A stretch of DNA of 64,000 bases from Beroe ovata. Its lineage: Eukaryota > Ctenophora > Nuda > Beroida > Beroidae. Below the pieces are notes generated by a model. The model was not told where the DNA came from, did not search any database, and was given only the letters and a program-made list of their open reading frames with translations. Shown piece by piece: positions 53,665-64,000 of the stretch (position 1 is its first letter; each line of letters opens with the position of its first letter). A program made the position numbers and the translations under genes. The stretch spans positions 48,831-112,830 of the forward strand of contig CAMPET010000123.1 in the NCBI GenBank assembly GCA_946803715.1, given 5' to 3'.

Positions 53665-56600
53665 ATGGCTGAAAGAGAATTTGATGTGCGAACCAAACTT
53701 GCATATGAAACTCCCTCATCAAAAGGCAGATCCTCACGGAAGTAAGTTACGTGTAAGGTTAATTTTAATTTTCACTCAGATATTGGATATAATACATTTC
53801 CTTTGACATAACATCTGTTTAAAATACTGCCATATTTCTAAAATGTTTTGGGAAGTCAATCATGACATAGAGTCATAAATTCTTCTATTTTCTCAGTTTC
53901 ATATTTTCAGGCAACAAAAGAGCACATCCACACCCTATAAACTGAAAAGTGCTGAGAAATATTTGAGTAATTTGAGTAGCAGTGATGATAAAAATACCGA
54001 ATATGATAGATACAGCAGAAGTTCTTCGCCAATATTTTTGAGAGAGCAATTGAAAGTTAGTTGTCTCCACAAATAATCCATGAACATGAAACCATTCTTT
54101 TGAAAAGAAGCACAATTAAAGTTGATATGATTTTCAGAATGATTCTCAAGTAAGAGCAGAGCGAGATTCAGATTTGAAATCCCTTAGGAGGTCTGTATCT
54201 CCTAAACAAACAAAGTCACCCACATCAAAGTCACCAAGATCCAGATCTACTTCACCAATACCACTCAAATACTCTGGGTACAGTCAAGTAGCTACTCCAT
54301 ATGAAGAGTACAGGTATGAGTCTTTCGATTATCCACTGAAGTTATTGTCATACATATCACACACTGGCCACTGCCTTGAAATTTGTAAAAGGGTACAAGG
54401 CATATCATTAACTTCCATTTCTTCAGGTCTGCAATAAGTAGCCTGAGAAACCTAAGAGACAACCCTAGCTATATTAGAGCTGCATCACCTCCAACAAAAG
54501 GTGTTTCAGCTGCAGATGATTCCTACAATGGTACCTCTCAGAAACATTCAGCAGGTAAAATAGATAGCATTCCGTCTTTCAACATCTATGGCAATTACTC
54601 CTTCAAACAAGGAAACGGCAGCTAAGCAGATACCTCAAAGCATTTGATTGTCCTTCACAGGTGTTGTTGATAGTGGCATAAGCTTAAGCAACAGAGCAGC
54701 AGAGATTGAAGCAACATTGTATCAGAGCACTGCAAATTTAAACAAATCACCGATAGGTAAGAGTTGATACATGTTATCTTATTTCACCAAGATAACTCAG
54801 CTCCAATTGACTAAGAGTGATACTATAAGATCTATAGTATAGATCTGTTTACTGATTTCATCAATGGAACTGCCACAAATCGAACAATACCAACTGATGT
54901 TACTGATTACTATATGATGATATGGGACGAAGCCACCTCATTCCAGGTTGTCCTTGTTGGCCAACCTTATGCCACCTGCTTCTCACTATGACCTTTGCCA
55001 GCTGCTCTTATATTACCATTTTGAATGTGCCGGCAGTTTGTGCAGTTTGTTTAGTTACCGTTACAATGCCTAGTACCAGTGAAACTCTTCTTGCTGATAT
55101 GGATCCGACAATCAGAGGCGATATTATCATGAGGAAGTATCGGGCCTTGCCGTGGCCACAGTTACGAACCACTGATTTTCGACCCAAATCACCAAACACC
55201 CAAATGGACAGTGAGATGAGGAGGAAACCCGATGAAGACACTTTGCTGAACAGTATCCGGTGTGTATCTCCAATCAGAACATCACCAACCCAGAGATCGC
55301 CCCCAGAGACCAGTGCCAGTCCCCGTAGACATGATCCAAACCGAACAGCAATGCTCCGTCCAGCCAGTATAGCTGCCCCTGCCCCTTACCAATCCGGTAG
55401 TCATAACATCACTGAGTTCAGTAGAAGTAGTCCACTAAATCGGACTGGCAGGATAAGTCCTAGTAGACCACCTACCAGTTCAACAATAGAGGTATTCAAT
55501 CCGGATGTAACTTCAATTAGCAAGCGGATATTCGACAATATTGACGATATCAGAAAGGAGATCATGCTGACCTCTGAGAGTGCCAAGTACTCGTCATCCA
55601 CCCCCACGAGACACAAATACCCAGCAGAGAGGGACAAACCCCAGGGCGACAACACTCCAAAACGACGACGAGACTTGTCACCCGCTACAACCACTTCAGC
55701 GGAGGAATCCCCCAGTACTCAAGCATTTAGACGAGACCTTGAGAACCGGGGCAGTAAGAAACAACCCTTCACTTCCAGTGTCCTCGCAGATCAGAGGGGC
55801 CGGAGTTATCCCAAAAACTCAAGTATTTTGAGTCCCTTCACTCCGGTAAAGAGGGTTGAGTTCAATGATGCAAGTAAGGAGGGAGAAACGAAGAAGTACA
55901 TTCCAAAGTCTCTTCCCAAACCTGCCATTGATGATAGCATTGACTCTGCTGCAAGTTCACCTCACCAGATAACCAATAGTGTGCTGACCAGAGAGTCGGA
56001 CAATAAAGAGAATGTCATCGGAGGTTTGCAATACAGCAATAGTGGGGGCACTAGCAACAGTGCTAATGGAAGTCTCATAGCCGATATTTGCTCCCCCCTC
56101 CCCTACATAAACCTCTTTTCTCAGGGATGAAGAGTCCTACCTGGCACAGGCTGGACAAGGATGGGTTGAGGGACGCCGTAGAGGAGAGTGAGCAGAGGAG
56201 GATGCTTCTTGTCAACAGACTAAAAGACGCTCAGGACACTCTCAAGGTAACTTTTCGAGTGTAGGGGTTATTTTCGGTCTGGGAATAGGGGAAATAAGAT
56301 TCTCAATAGTTGGTTCCAACACTTTATCGTATTGTTGTTTTTGCCTCTGCAGGGTCAGCAATTGTCAGTGATATCACATGCTTACATATTTATTTGCGTC
56401 GAAAAATTCCAATTTCTTTGGTTCCAATCCATTATTCATTGGCGACTTACTTATTGATGGCATGGGAATGTATGATAATTGAGAAAGGAATATTCATCTC
56501 AGGAAAATGCTTGGCGGGAATCACCCCCATATTTAGCATGTCTGGTTCGCGAGGTAGATGATCAGCGTCAGTCTGTTTACAAATAGCTAGATGCGATAAT

Positions 56601-59600
56601 GTACGGTTACTAACTACTAAGTACTTATTTGATATCGTAGGAATTGTTGTTGAAGCAAATACCATTTCTCAGTTGTTGTTAATGTTCATGTGAACAGGTT
56701 CAGACTCTATTATAAGCCCCACCTCCTTATTTCTCACTAGCTCTCAAATCCCATTTGTTCTAGCAATTTCAAATTTCAAACAAGCGTTCAGCTTGACGAA
56801 CATGTTGCAGAGATAATGTGTTGTCATGGAAACGCATGGACCTTTGCAGTCTGGGAAATTAACATCAATAACACGTACTGTCACGTGATCACATTACCAC
56901 ATTCCCAATCTCTGGAGTGCCTGGTGGATAAGTGGAAAGTAAAGAAGTCGTGGCTTGGTACCAAATTTCAAATTACCCCCCCTCGCCTCCCGCTTTCAAT
57001 AATCGTGGAGATGTGTGTGCATAATGTGAAGCAGGAATCCGTTATTAATTTTTCCTGATAAAAGCGGTAACAGGATATTTAGAGATAAGAGACAAGAGTC
57101 TGGCCCGAGGTTCCGTTTCCATGGTTACCGAACAACAATCAACAGACTTTGACACTGTTGATGGAAAACTCTATTCAACAATTAGTGGTCGCACTGTCTG
57201 TTGAATACTGCAGATGTGTGAAAATGACACTTTTCACCTCGATAACGTTACCTTGGAGAAGGATTCTCTCAAAACATAACAAAATACCAGCGTACTCAGC
57301 AGCTCATGATATCCTAGAAATATTTGTAGTAGGCGAACCAAAATCCAGAGCAAACATATTTTCCAAATGCCTATCCTAGTAGCTCAATATATCAACGCAC
57401 TCCATGACTCCAAAAAACACCAAATATATTGATAATGGATCTCTAAAGTCAATTTTTCCAGCTACAATCCAGCACGATAACAAGTCTCAAGAATGAGAAG
57501 GAGCGATACAAAGCAGAACTTGATACACTCAACTTCTCTAAAGAGGTTTGTCTCGGTGTCTGTTTGTGCAGTCAGAGTAACAAGAGCTGCTCTACCCCAC
57601 ACTTCTTTCCTCATTTAACTGAGTACGACGACTCCCGATTTTCTCATCCCAAACTCTTTACTCAGGAGAGTTACAATGAAAAACGGAATCTCAGTACGAG
57701 GATCAAACTCATGAAAAGCAAGTGAGTGTGGCACCCCACTCTCCTCTCTGTTTCACCCCTTCGTTCACCCCTCATCTGGGGTGACATGTTCACTCTCCAC
57801 CTGTATCACCCCACTCTCTGCAATAGCACCCCTCACCCCCTTACACCCCATTCCCTCTTACACCCCACTCCCTCTTACACCCCACTCCCTCTTNNNNNNN
57901 NNNNNNNNNNNNNNNNNNNNNNNNNNNNNNNNNNNNNNNNNNNNNNNNNNNNNNNNNNNNNNNNNNNNNNNNNNNNNNNNNNNNNNNNNNNNNNNNNNNN
58001 NNNNNNNNNNNNNNNNNNNNNNNNNNNNNNNNNNNNNNNNNNNNNNNNNNNNNNCTGTATCACCCCACTCTCTGCAATTGCACCCTCACCCCTCATCTGG
58101 GGTGACATGTCTACTCTCCACCTGTATCACCCCACTCTCTGCAATAGCACCCCTCACCCCTTACCCCTCATCAGGTGTGACGAGTTGGACGAGGAGGTGA
58201 AGGAGCTGTCCCGTACCTCACAGACTCTCCAACTGAAGATGGAGGAGAAGACGAGGCAGTGCGAGGAGAAAAACGCGCGGATCAACGAGCTGGAAAACGA
58301 GTTATCGGCCATCAGACTGGTATATAAGATAAGAGATGCTGACTTTGACAGGGTGGTTGCTCGTGGGAGACTGGTTTTCCAGGGGGTATCCGCAACTGCT
58401 GGGCAGAATGTGTCCAGTGAGGGTAGTGAGGTCCAGGGTGAAAGTTAGTACGACTAAAAGTTCATACAACTTACTAAACACACCAGAATAGGAGGAAGTA
58501 TTATGTTAGTATGATCTCTAGCTTATTTTCTTATACTATCTCGAAATAAATCAAACCGAAGGTAGCGTGAAAACCTCATTGCAATTACTGGAGGAAGTTT
58601 AATAACAAGCGTATAATTCAAATTTCTTTTAATCTACTCTTATCTTCTTATTACTATTAATCTGATAACACACCCTCTTTCAAACTTTGATAATTTTGGC
58701 GAATTTTCTACCCATTTTGTTAATTCTGTAAAATCTCTGGAAATGGTTTTCTCTCAATCCTTCGTTTTATTGCTTCCTATCTAATTGTAATAATACGCAG
58801 CATTGAGAGGAAACCGTTTCCATGGCAATTAGACAAATTCTTCCCGAATCTTCGAGCGGAGAAATTTGAATTTTTGTCACCCAATTTTAACATTTTCCGC
58901 CGATTTTATCGTCATGTTTGCAACGGTGGGCCTGCCAATGCTGAATATCATAGAGAGAGTGTGTTATTAACACCAATTTAAATTCCGGCGATTGTCATGG
59001 TTACGAATCCTCCCTTGCTGAAAGTGTGTAGGAGTGTTATATACATTAGTGGAGACGGTTGCTATGGCAGCAAAACTGTTTGGGACTCACAGCAACACCA
59101 AGCAGTGTAATCTAATTTACAAGGAATTAACTCCCAGCTCCACCATGTAATATACTGGTGTGATGCACCCTACTACTAGGGGTGTACTGATGTTATGTGG
59201 CGGTTCATGACCTCTAAAAACCACGGACTGTACCATAAGACAGCAGAAGGAAATTTGCTTCGCATTGAATCTTCTTACTCAACTATGTTATGCATTGAGT
59301 TAGACAACTAAGTTAGAAATTCAGATTTCCTCCAAATATTTACGATCTCATCCTTGCTATCGACAGAGTTCAGCTGATAGTGGAGACCAGATTTCCAAGC
59401 TCCAAGACTCGTACAATCGAGCTCGGAGTCAGGCATCACTCTTGGAGCAACAACATGCATCTCTATCTGACCAGAATAACGATCTCATACAGGTTAGAAA
59501 AATATATCCTTGTGTTTGGGTTGTCCCGTGTCTACATTTGCTCGTGTTTGAAGTTCAACAGAACTGTAAAATGTATTATATGTGTCCGAATTATACATGA

Positions 59601-60538
59601 CAAGATTGATTCCTTGACAAAAATGCGTAATCATTAATTGTTGCATGTCAATGGTTGTCAGAATTCTTCTCCTGGAAAAGTGACTGAGTCTCTAGCACAA
59701 TTCATGGAATTCCAATATAGCTACACCAATGTGAAAATCCATACCCTATTCTAGTCTTGTTAAATCAATTTGGCCCGAGTGTTATCCCAATGTCCACTCT
59801 AGGCGAGGGAAGTTCTGTTTGCTCGGTGTCACTTGCTAAACAAAGAACTTATGTCCATACACGCCCTCAAAAACACCGCGCTCCAAGTCAATGGGGACAC
59901 TATTTCCCTATTAAGGAAGGTAGATGCCGGCAGCGGTGCCATTTTGTGCCCCCTGCGACGTGTGCATGTAATAGAGTAACGTGATGAAATAACGTGATAG
60001 AGTAACGTGATGAGCATGACGTGAACAGGTTGCTCAGGGTCGAAATATCGATAGGACTGAGACAAGTATTGTGCTAAGAATGCATTGCACTATGGTGATA
60101 GTGGCTGCTTTGACTGCTTGAGTGTCACGAAATACTGGCCCCTTCATCTGCTAGTTTGTGCTTAACTCACCAGCTTAGACGCATTCCTGATTGATCGTTA
60201 TTGCACTGTAATATTGCGCTTCTCGATTAATTTATCATCGCCTCACTCAAAGTCAAAAATGATAAATGGTGATAAATCTCTAACATCCCGCTTGTAACCC
60301 ATTTGAGGCATGAACCATTAACCAATTCTCAGTTTCTCTCATATTCCAAAATGACCTCATCCTTGACATCCCCCCTACTTCAGGTATTAACTTCCCTTCC
60401 ACCACAGGAAAGAGACACCCTGTCTGCCAAGAGCAAGGAGCTGTCCACACTGCTCACTGAGGCAGAGACAGCAGTGACACAGCTAAAGAGTGACCTGTCC
60501 GTTAGTGAACGAGAGAGGAGAGAGCTGGAGGAGGTGAT

Positions 60539-60570
<32 letters not shown>

Positions 60571-63056
60571 ACTAACCCTCCCCCTCAGGAAAGAAGGATC
60601 GTGATTTCCCATAAGTTGGACACTCAGGAGGCGCTCACCAAGTCTAACCAAGTGAATATGGAGTTACAGAGTCAGCTTGATACTCTCATAGAATGCAGGG
60701 ATTCTCTTGAACAGGTACTATATTGAAATTGGCAGTTTACTTGTCAAAGTTCACAGTCTAGAGTCTGGGGATCGCGCGCGGAGAATTTATCTGCACTAAA
60801 TCATCCACATGTCCCTGACTATATTCACTACTGCTATATGTCATAGGATAACGAAAGGTTGAAGTTGAAGTTGAAAGCATTCCAAGATACAGTGTCGAGT
60901 AAGGAAATGGAGACAGCTGAGAGAATGGCGGAGATAGATAGTCTCCAACGAGAAAACTCCACGCTCAGGCAGGTAAGTTATCAGGGAGTTTTATTTTTAA
61001 TATCGTGAGTAGGAATTTCAGTGTGAAAGACTTTCTGATCTTTCCATGACTTCTTGGATCAAATCAACACCCGACTCAAAAACTCTGCCACACCTTGATC
61101 CGCAATACCTTGATACATTTTTTGTTAATTTCTCATCAAAATTACTTCATACACATCCATTTACACCCCCGATAAGGAATAACCGTTGGTTATTTACCGT
61201 GTATCACATTTATTTGAGTATTTTGAAAATGAAAGATTGCAAAACCTGCAGGCTCATGTTTGATGCAACATAATCGGTCTTGAATTTCAGTCCTGCCTTA
61301 TTGGTACGCGCAAACAGGCTTCGTGTTCAAACTGCAAATTTTAATTGGAATTTGCCGGCAACTGTATAAAAATCCTTTTCTGTCCTCTATAACTGTATAG
61401 CCTGTTTATCAAGGTTATCAAACAAGGTTATCTTTCAGATTAACGACGATCTGAAGGACCGAGTTGACGATTGGGAACGCTCCAAGATGGAAGCAGACCA
61501 TCTCATAGATCTTCTCAGATCGGAAAAGAGTGACCTTCTGGAGAAGAAAACTGAACTTTTCAATGTGAGTTATTGAGTTATGGATATTTAAATCGAGCTT
61601 GCTAATATGAGGCTGACGAAGTCGGAACAGTACCCGAGACTCTTCATCCCAACTCTTCATCCCAACTCTTCATCTCAACTGTTCATCTCAACTCTCTTAG
61701 GGGAATTTTGATGAAGATCATATGGTATTCAATATTGATCTGTTGTTGGTGGTTCCACATGATATTTCTGTAGACCAGTCCACACCCATAGTACACACCC
61801 ACAGTCCACACCCACACGCATTGTACAACTACATATATACTGAGATACCTATACCACACTGATTAAGCTACACGATAGTCGCTAATTGGAAATTAGCTCG
61901 CTATTTACACGTTATGATGACACCAATCAACTGATGAGCTGCACTATATGTATCAGAGTATAACTGTCGCTATTATAGCCCTCTGTGCCATTACTTCTTA
62001 ATTAGTTCCGAGCTAGGATAGAATGTTCATAGTGCGAATTGTAGATTCTAAACTGCTAATCAATGCCAGAAAATTAAGGTACTATCGATGAGAATTAGAA
62101 AGATTTCCGTGGAAAATGATCAAGATGGATTAATTTAGGCTCAACTAAGGCTTACGCTGCAGCGTGAATCGCAAGGCTGTTTAAACCATATATAGTCTGA
62201 GATTTTAGATGCTAGAATTAGGAATCATTGTACATAGACGTTACTGATCATGGACTCTTCGATAGCCATCATTGAACACAATATCCTAACCTTCACTTTA
62301 GCAAATCAAACTTTTATTCCACAAATGAATGATGAGATCGCGGAAAGGTTGCAAAGACTTCATGCAGTGATTTCATCGGTTAAAATTACCCAACTTGCAC
62401 TCATTTCCAGCTGAATGAGGAACTAACAGATGAAGTGAAGAACACGAAGATAGAGTTGGGTGATAAGAGTCAGGACTATGACATGTTACTGGAAGAGAAG
62501 GAGTCAGAGAGAAGGGAGAAAATCCAACTACAACAGGTACCTATAGCTTGATGTGCTGGTGAGAGAGAGAGAGTACCATGGTGCTCAGAAATAGCTCTAG
62601 CTCTCATCTATTATTTAGCTTTCGCATAAATATAGTGACCATCTCATATCCTGTTGCGGTTGACAGTGTAACCAAAGTACAGCATAACATCCTACCCCAT
62701 GTACAGCATAACATCCTACCCCCATGTCCCCATTTTTCAACCTACCCTACCCCCATGTCCCCATTTTTCAACCTACCCTACCCCCATGTCCCCGTGTTTC
62801 AACCTACACCACCCCATCCCAGATGTTTCTACCCCCATGTCCCCTATCCCACTCTATCCCAGATGTTCCTACCCTCATGTCCCCTATCCCACCCTATCCC
62901 AGTTGTTCCTACCCCCATGTCCCCTACCCCACCCTATCCCAGATGTTGGACACACTGAAACACGATAGTGAGACTCACAAGACTTTCATGGAAACCCAGT
63001 GTGAGGATCTGGAGGTGGGACTTGACAAATTTCTAGATATTATCGAGAACAAGCTG
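53665..63056 (+). CDS. Long coiled-coil protein, family not assigned (centrosomal/ciliary or cytoskeletal type likely)
   Basis: Exons: 53665-53741 (ATG), 53911-54055, 54138-54313, 54427-54554, 54661-54756, 55055-56023, 56125-56246, 57462-57545, 57666-57721, 58175-58319, 59367-59492, 59803-59919, 60408-60533, 60589-60714, 60847-60972, 61439-61564, 62411-62536, 62943-63056; about 995 codons, all phases consistent. The first ~530 residues are Ser/Pro/Arg-rich and disordered (SVSPKQTKSPTSKSPRSRST). From DAVEESEQRRMLLVNRLKDA onward the protein is near-continuous heptad coiled coil (LKNEKERYKAELDTL, CDELDEEVKELSRTSQTLQL, DNERLKLKLKAFQ). Starts at 55055 and 56125 and the 56023 donor are the least certain. 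Six exons are exactly 126 nt. The last exon either splices at GTAAAT (63057) or reads through to a TGA at 63291-63293. Architecture recalls centrosome or rootlet coiled-coil proteins, but I recognise no specific orthologue. Confidence 0.7.
57740..58172. repeat. Minisatellite around an assembly gap
   Basis: Repeats of a ~70-bp unit (CACCCCTCATCTGGGGTGAC, ATGT-CACTCTCCACCTGTATC, ACCCCACTCTCTGCAATAGC) on both sides of a run of N, reaching the acceptor of exon 58175. The gap is therefore inside the array and its true length is unknown. Confidence 0.85.
57894..58054. other. Assembly gap of 161 N
   Basis: Continuous N run. The only multi-base gap in the window. Confidence 1.
58320..59366. other. 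Intron of the coiled-coil gene without recognised features
   Basis: AT-rich; no exon-like frame with splice sites was found. A possible missing coiled-coil exon cannot be excluded. Confidence 0.5.
60537..60564. repeat. (TG)n microsatellite filling a 55-bp intron
   Basis: The intron 60534-60588 is only 55 bp and about half of it is TG repeat, lying right after the donor. Confidence 0.9.
61565..62410. other. Intron with short tandem motifs
   Basis: Holds CCCAACTCTTCAT repeats (61636-61695) and CCACACCCA repeats (61775-61815). No exon seen. Confidence 0.55.
62680..62942 (+). repeat. Minisatellite whose units contain copies of a 3' splice site
   Basis: First part: units like CTACCCCCATGTCCCCATTT. 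Second part: units with CTATCCCAG followed by ATGTTCCTACC. The last unit ends TATCCCAG at 62942, which is the acceptor of exon 62943-63056 (starting ATGTTGGAC). At least three earlier units carry the same CCCAG|NTGTT junction. Confidence 0.85.
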
Positions 63057-63695
63057 GTAAATCCTGCTGCTTTTCACACAGAGACACAGACACAGTACAA
63101 GCAGTACTTGAATACTCACCACACAGACACAGTACAAACACTCACACACGGACACAGTTCACAGATACGCGCACTGAAACACATGAATCACACAATGCCA
63201 ACGCAAACACAGAAACCTCCGAGACACACACACACAAACACACAATCACTCATGGTTTATGAATCAGCTTTCTTGGTCTCCAAAGGTAGATGATCCATGC
63301 CCCATGATTACTCGTTGATCAACTTTTTCCGCGCGCTTTATCCCATATTAACTCAAGTAGAGCACGATAGCCCCTTGCAATTCCACAATCTTGAGCCTCG
63401 GAATCAGAAGTGAAAAGCACGAGTTTCTACTTACAATGTGGTATCATGACAGAATTGCGTACGGTCCTTTCGTTTCGTAAGAATTCCGACCATCGCGTTG
63501 GCGAGTAGTCAGCCATTCAGAGGACCTCTGGTCTCTAGAGGATCTCTAGAGGTGCTCTGGATTCTATATATAGGTACCACTATCAGCATTATAACTGAAC
63601 CGTGAAAGATCCCAATATTTCACATGTCCAGTTATTGCCGCTCCCAAGCCTACCATAATATAAAGATAATTATTGATAGCTCATATCATACCCAC

Positions 63696-63905
63696 CTGCT
63701 GAGTCCTCAGGGTCCTCAGGGTCCTCAGGGTTATGAGTTCTACAATTGGGGACTTCCGGTTTGAACTCGCCCCCCGTGCAGGTTATCTCCTTGAGTCCCG
63801 CCCCGAGTAGGAACAAGCATGTCACTGTGATCTCCACTCCGTCTCTCACCGGCGGGGAAAGTTGACTGACAGTTGTGTAGCCAGGCGGTGCACTCGTACA
63901 CGGCA
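63696..63905 (-). CDS. Sushi/CCP domain exon of a gene extending beyond the right edge
   Basis: One exon on the minus strand with acceptor ATAATCGCAG (63906) and donor GCAG|GTGGGT (63696/63695). It encodes a full CCP module: CTSAPPGYTTVSQLSPPVRD, then VTCLFLLGAGLKEITC, then GGEFKPEVPNC, with the expected four cysteines and a P-x-x-P-x-C ending. The usual Trp before the last cysteine is replaced by Phe. A short PEDPEDPED repeat follows. CCP modules occur in secreted or cell-surface proteins such as complement regulators, selectins and adhesion receptors; one domain cannot tell which. The exon is phase 1 in, phase 1 out, the usual arrangement for shuffled extracellular modules. It lies convergent to the coiled-coil gene. 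Confidence 0.8.
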
Positions 63906-63917
63906 CTGCGATTATAT

Positions 63918-64000
63918 TGTGTGTGTGTGTGTGTGTTTGTGTGTGTGTGTNTGTGTCACATGGCTTCCTGTAATGTGATACTTGTGTGTGTGTGTGTGTG
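63918..64000. repeat. (GT)n microsatellites at the right edge
   Basis: Two GT runs, with an isolated N at 63951, separated by CACATGGCTTCCTGTAATG. They lie in the intron upstream of the sushi exon. Confidence 0.9.

Noticed and set aside
57726-58448. Continuous frame across the N gap at 57.9-58.05 kb
   Set aside because: Passes through minisatellite and N. Only 58175-58319 is a supported exon.
63057-63293. Read-through extension of the last coiled-coil exon to TGA at 63291
   Set aside because: The sequence becomes low-complexity (HTDTVQTLTHGH, THTNTQS) and lacks heptads. Kept only as an alternative to splicing at 63057.

Overview
Animal nuclear DNA. The genes are split by many GT-AG introns (about 50 bp to 3 kb), and the proteins are metazoan types: long-tailed class I myosin, SLC12A8-type transporter, katanin con80 protein, RPRD-family CID protein, NF-YC and a sushi/CCP domain. 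Compact genes, GT/CA microsatellites and CG-rich dispersed repeats suggest an invertebrate or early-branching animal; I cannot name the species. Exons below were assembled by hand from reading frame, GT/AG sites and phase agreement. Terminal non-coding exons are not resolved.

Layout. 1-4.4 kb: no gene, tandem repeats. 4.4-12.6 kb (+): long basic, Ser/Pro-rich protein ending in a katanin-p80 con80-like domain. 12.6-14.6 kb: CG-rich repeats. 14.6-26.7 kb (-): an RPRD1/RPRD2-like gene (CID plus coiled coil) with two large candidate last exons, at 22.6-21.1 kb and 19.3-14.6 kb, and a small unrecognised multi-exon gene between them. 27.2-28.0 kb (-): intronless NF-YC. 29.3-36.1 kb (+): myosin Ie/If-type heavy chain. 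37.1-40.7 kb (-): 14-exon leucine-rich-repeat protein with a C-terminal Cys cluster. 42.4-51.2 kb (+): SLC12A8-like transporter, one intron holding an 11-copy satellite. 52.2-52.7 kb: CG-rich hairpin element. 53.7-63.1 kb (+): coiled-coil protein with six exons of exactly 126 nt. 63.7-63.9 kb (-): one sushi exon of a gene leaving the window.

The genes are unrelated housekeeping, cytoskeletal or membrane genes, with no evident common pathway. RPRD and NF-YC are both transcription-related and lie head-to-tail about 420 bp apart. The most unusual items are: (1) two phase-compatible, apparently duplicated last exons on the RPRD-like gene, one containing a possible 150-nt in-frame optional intron that encodes a hydrophobic stretch; (2) the 42-codon exon series of the coiled-coil gene; (3) repeats that duplicate splice sites (about 4.7 kb and 62.8 kb); (4) the intronic satellite with inverted outlying copies; (5) a CG-rich hairpin/MITE-like family at 13, 41 and 52 kb.
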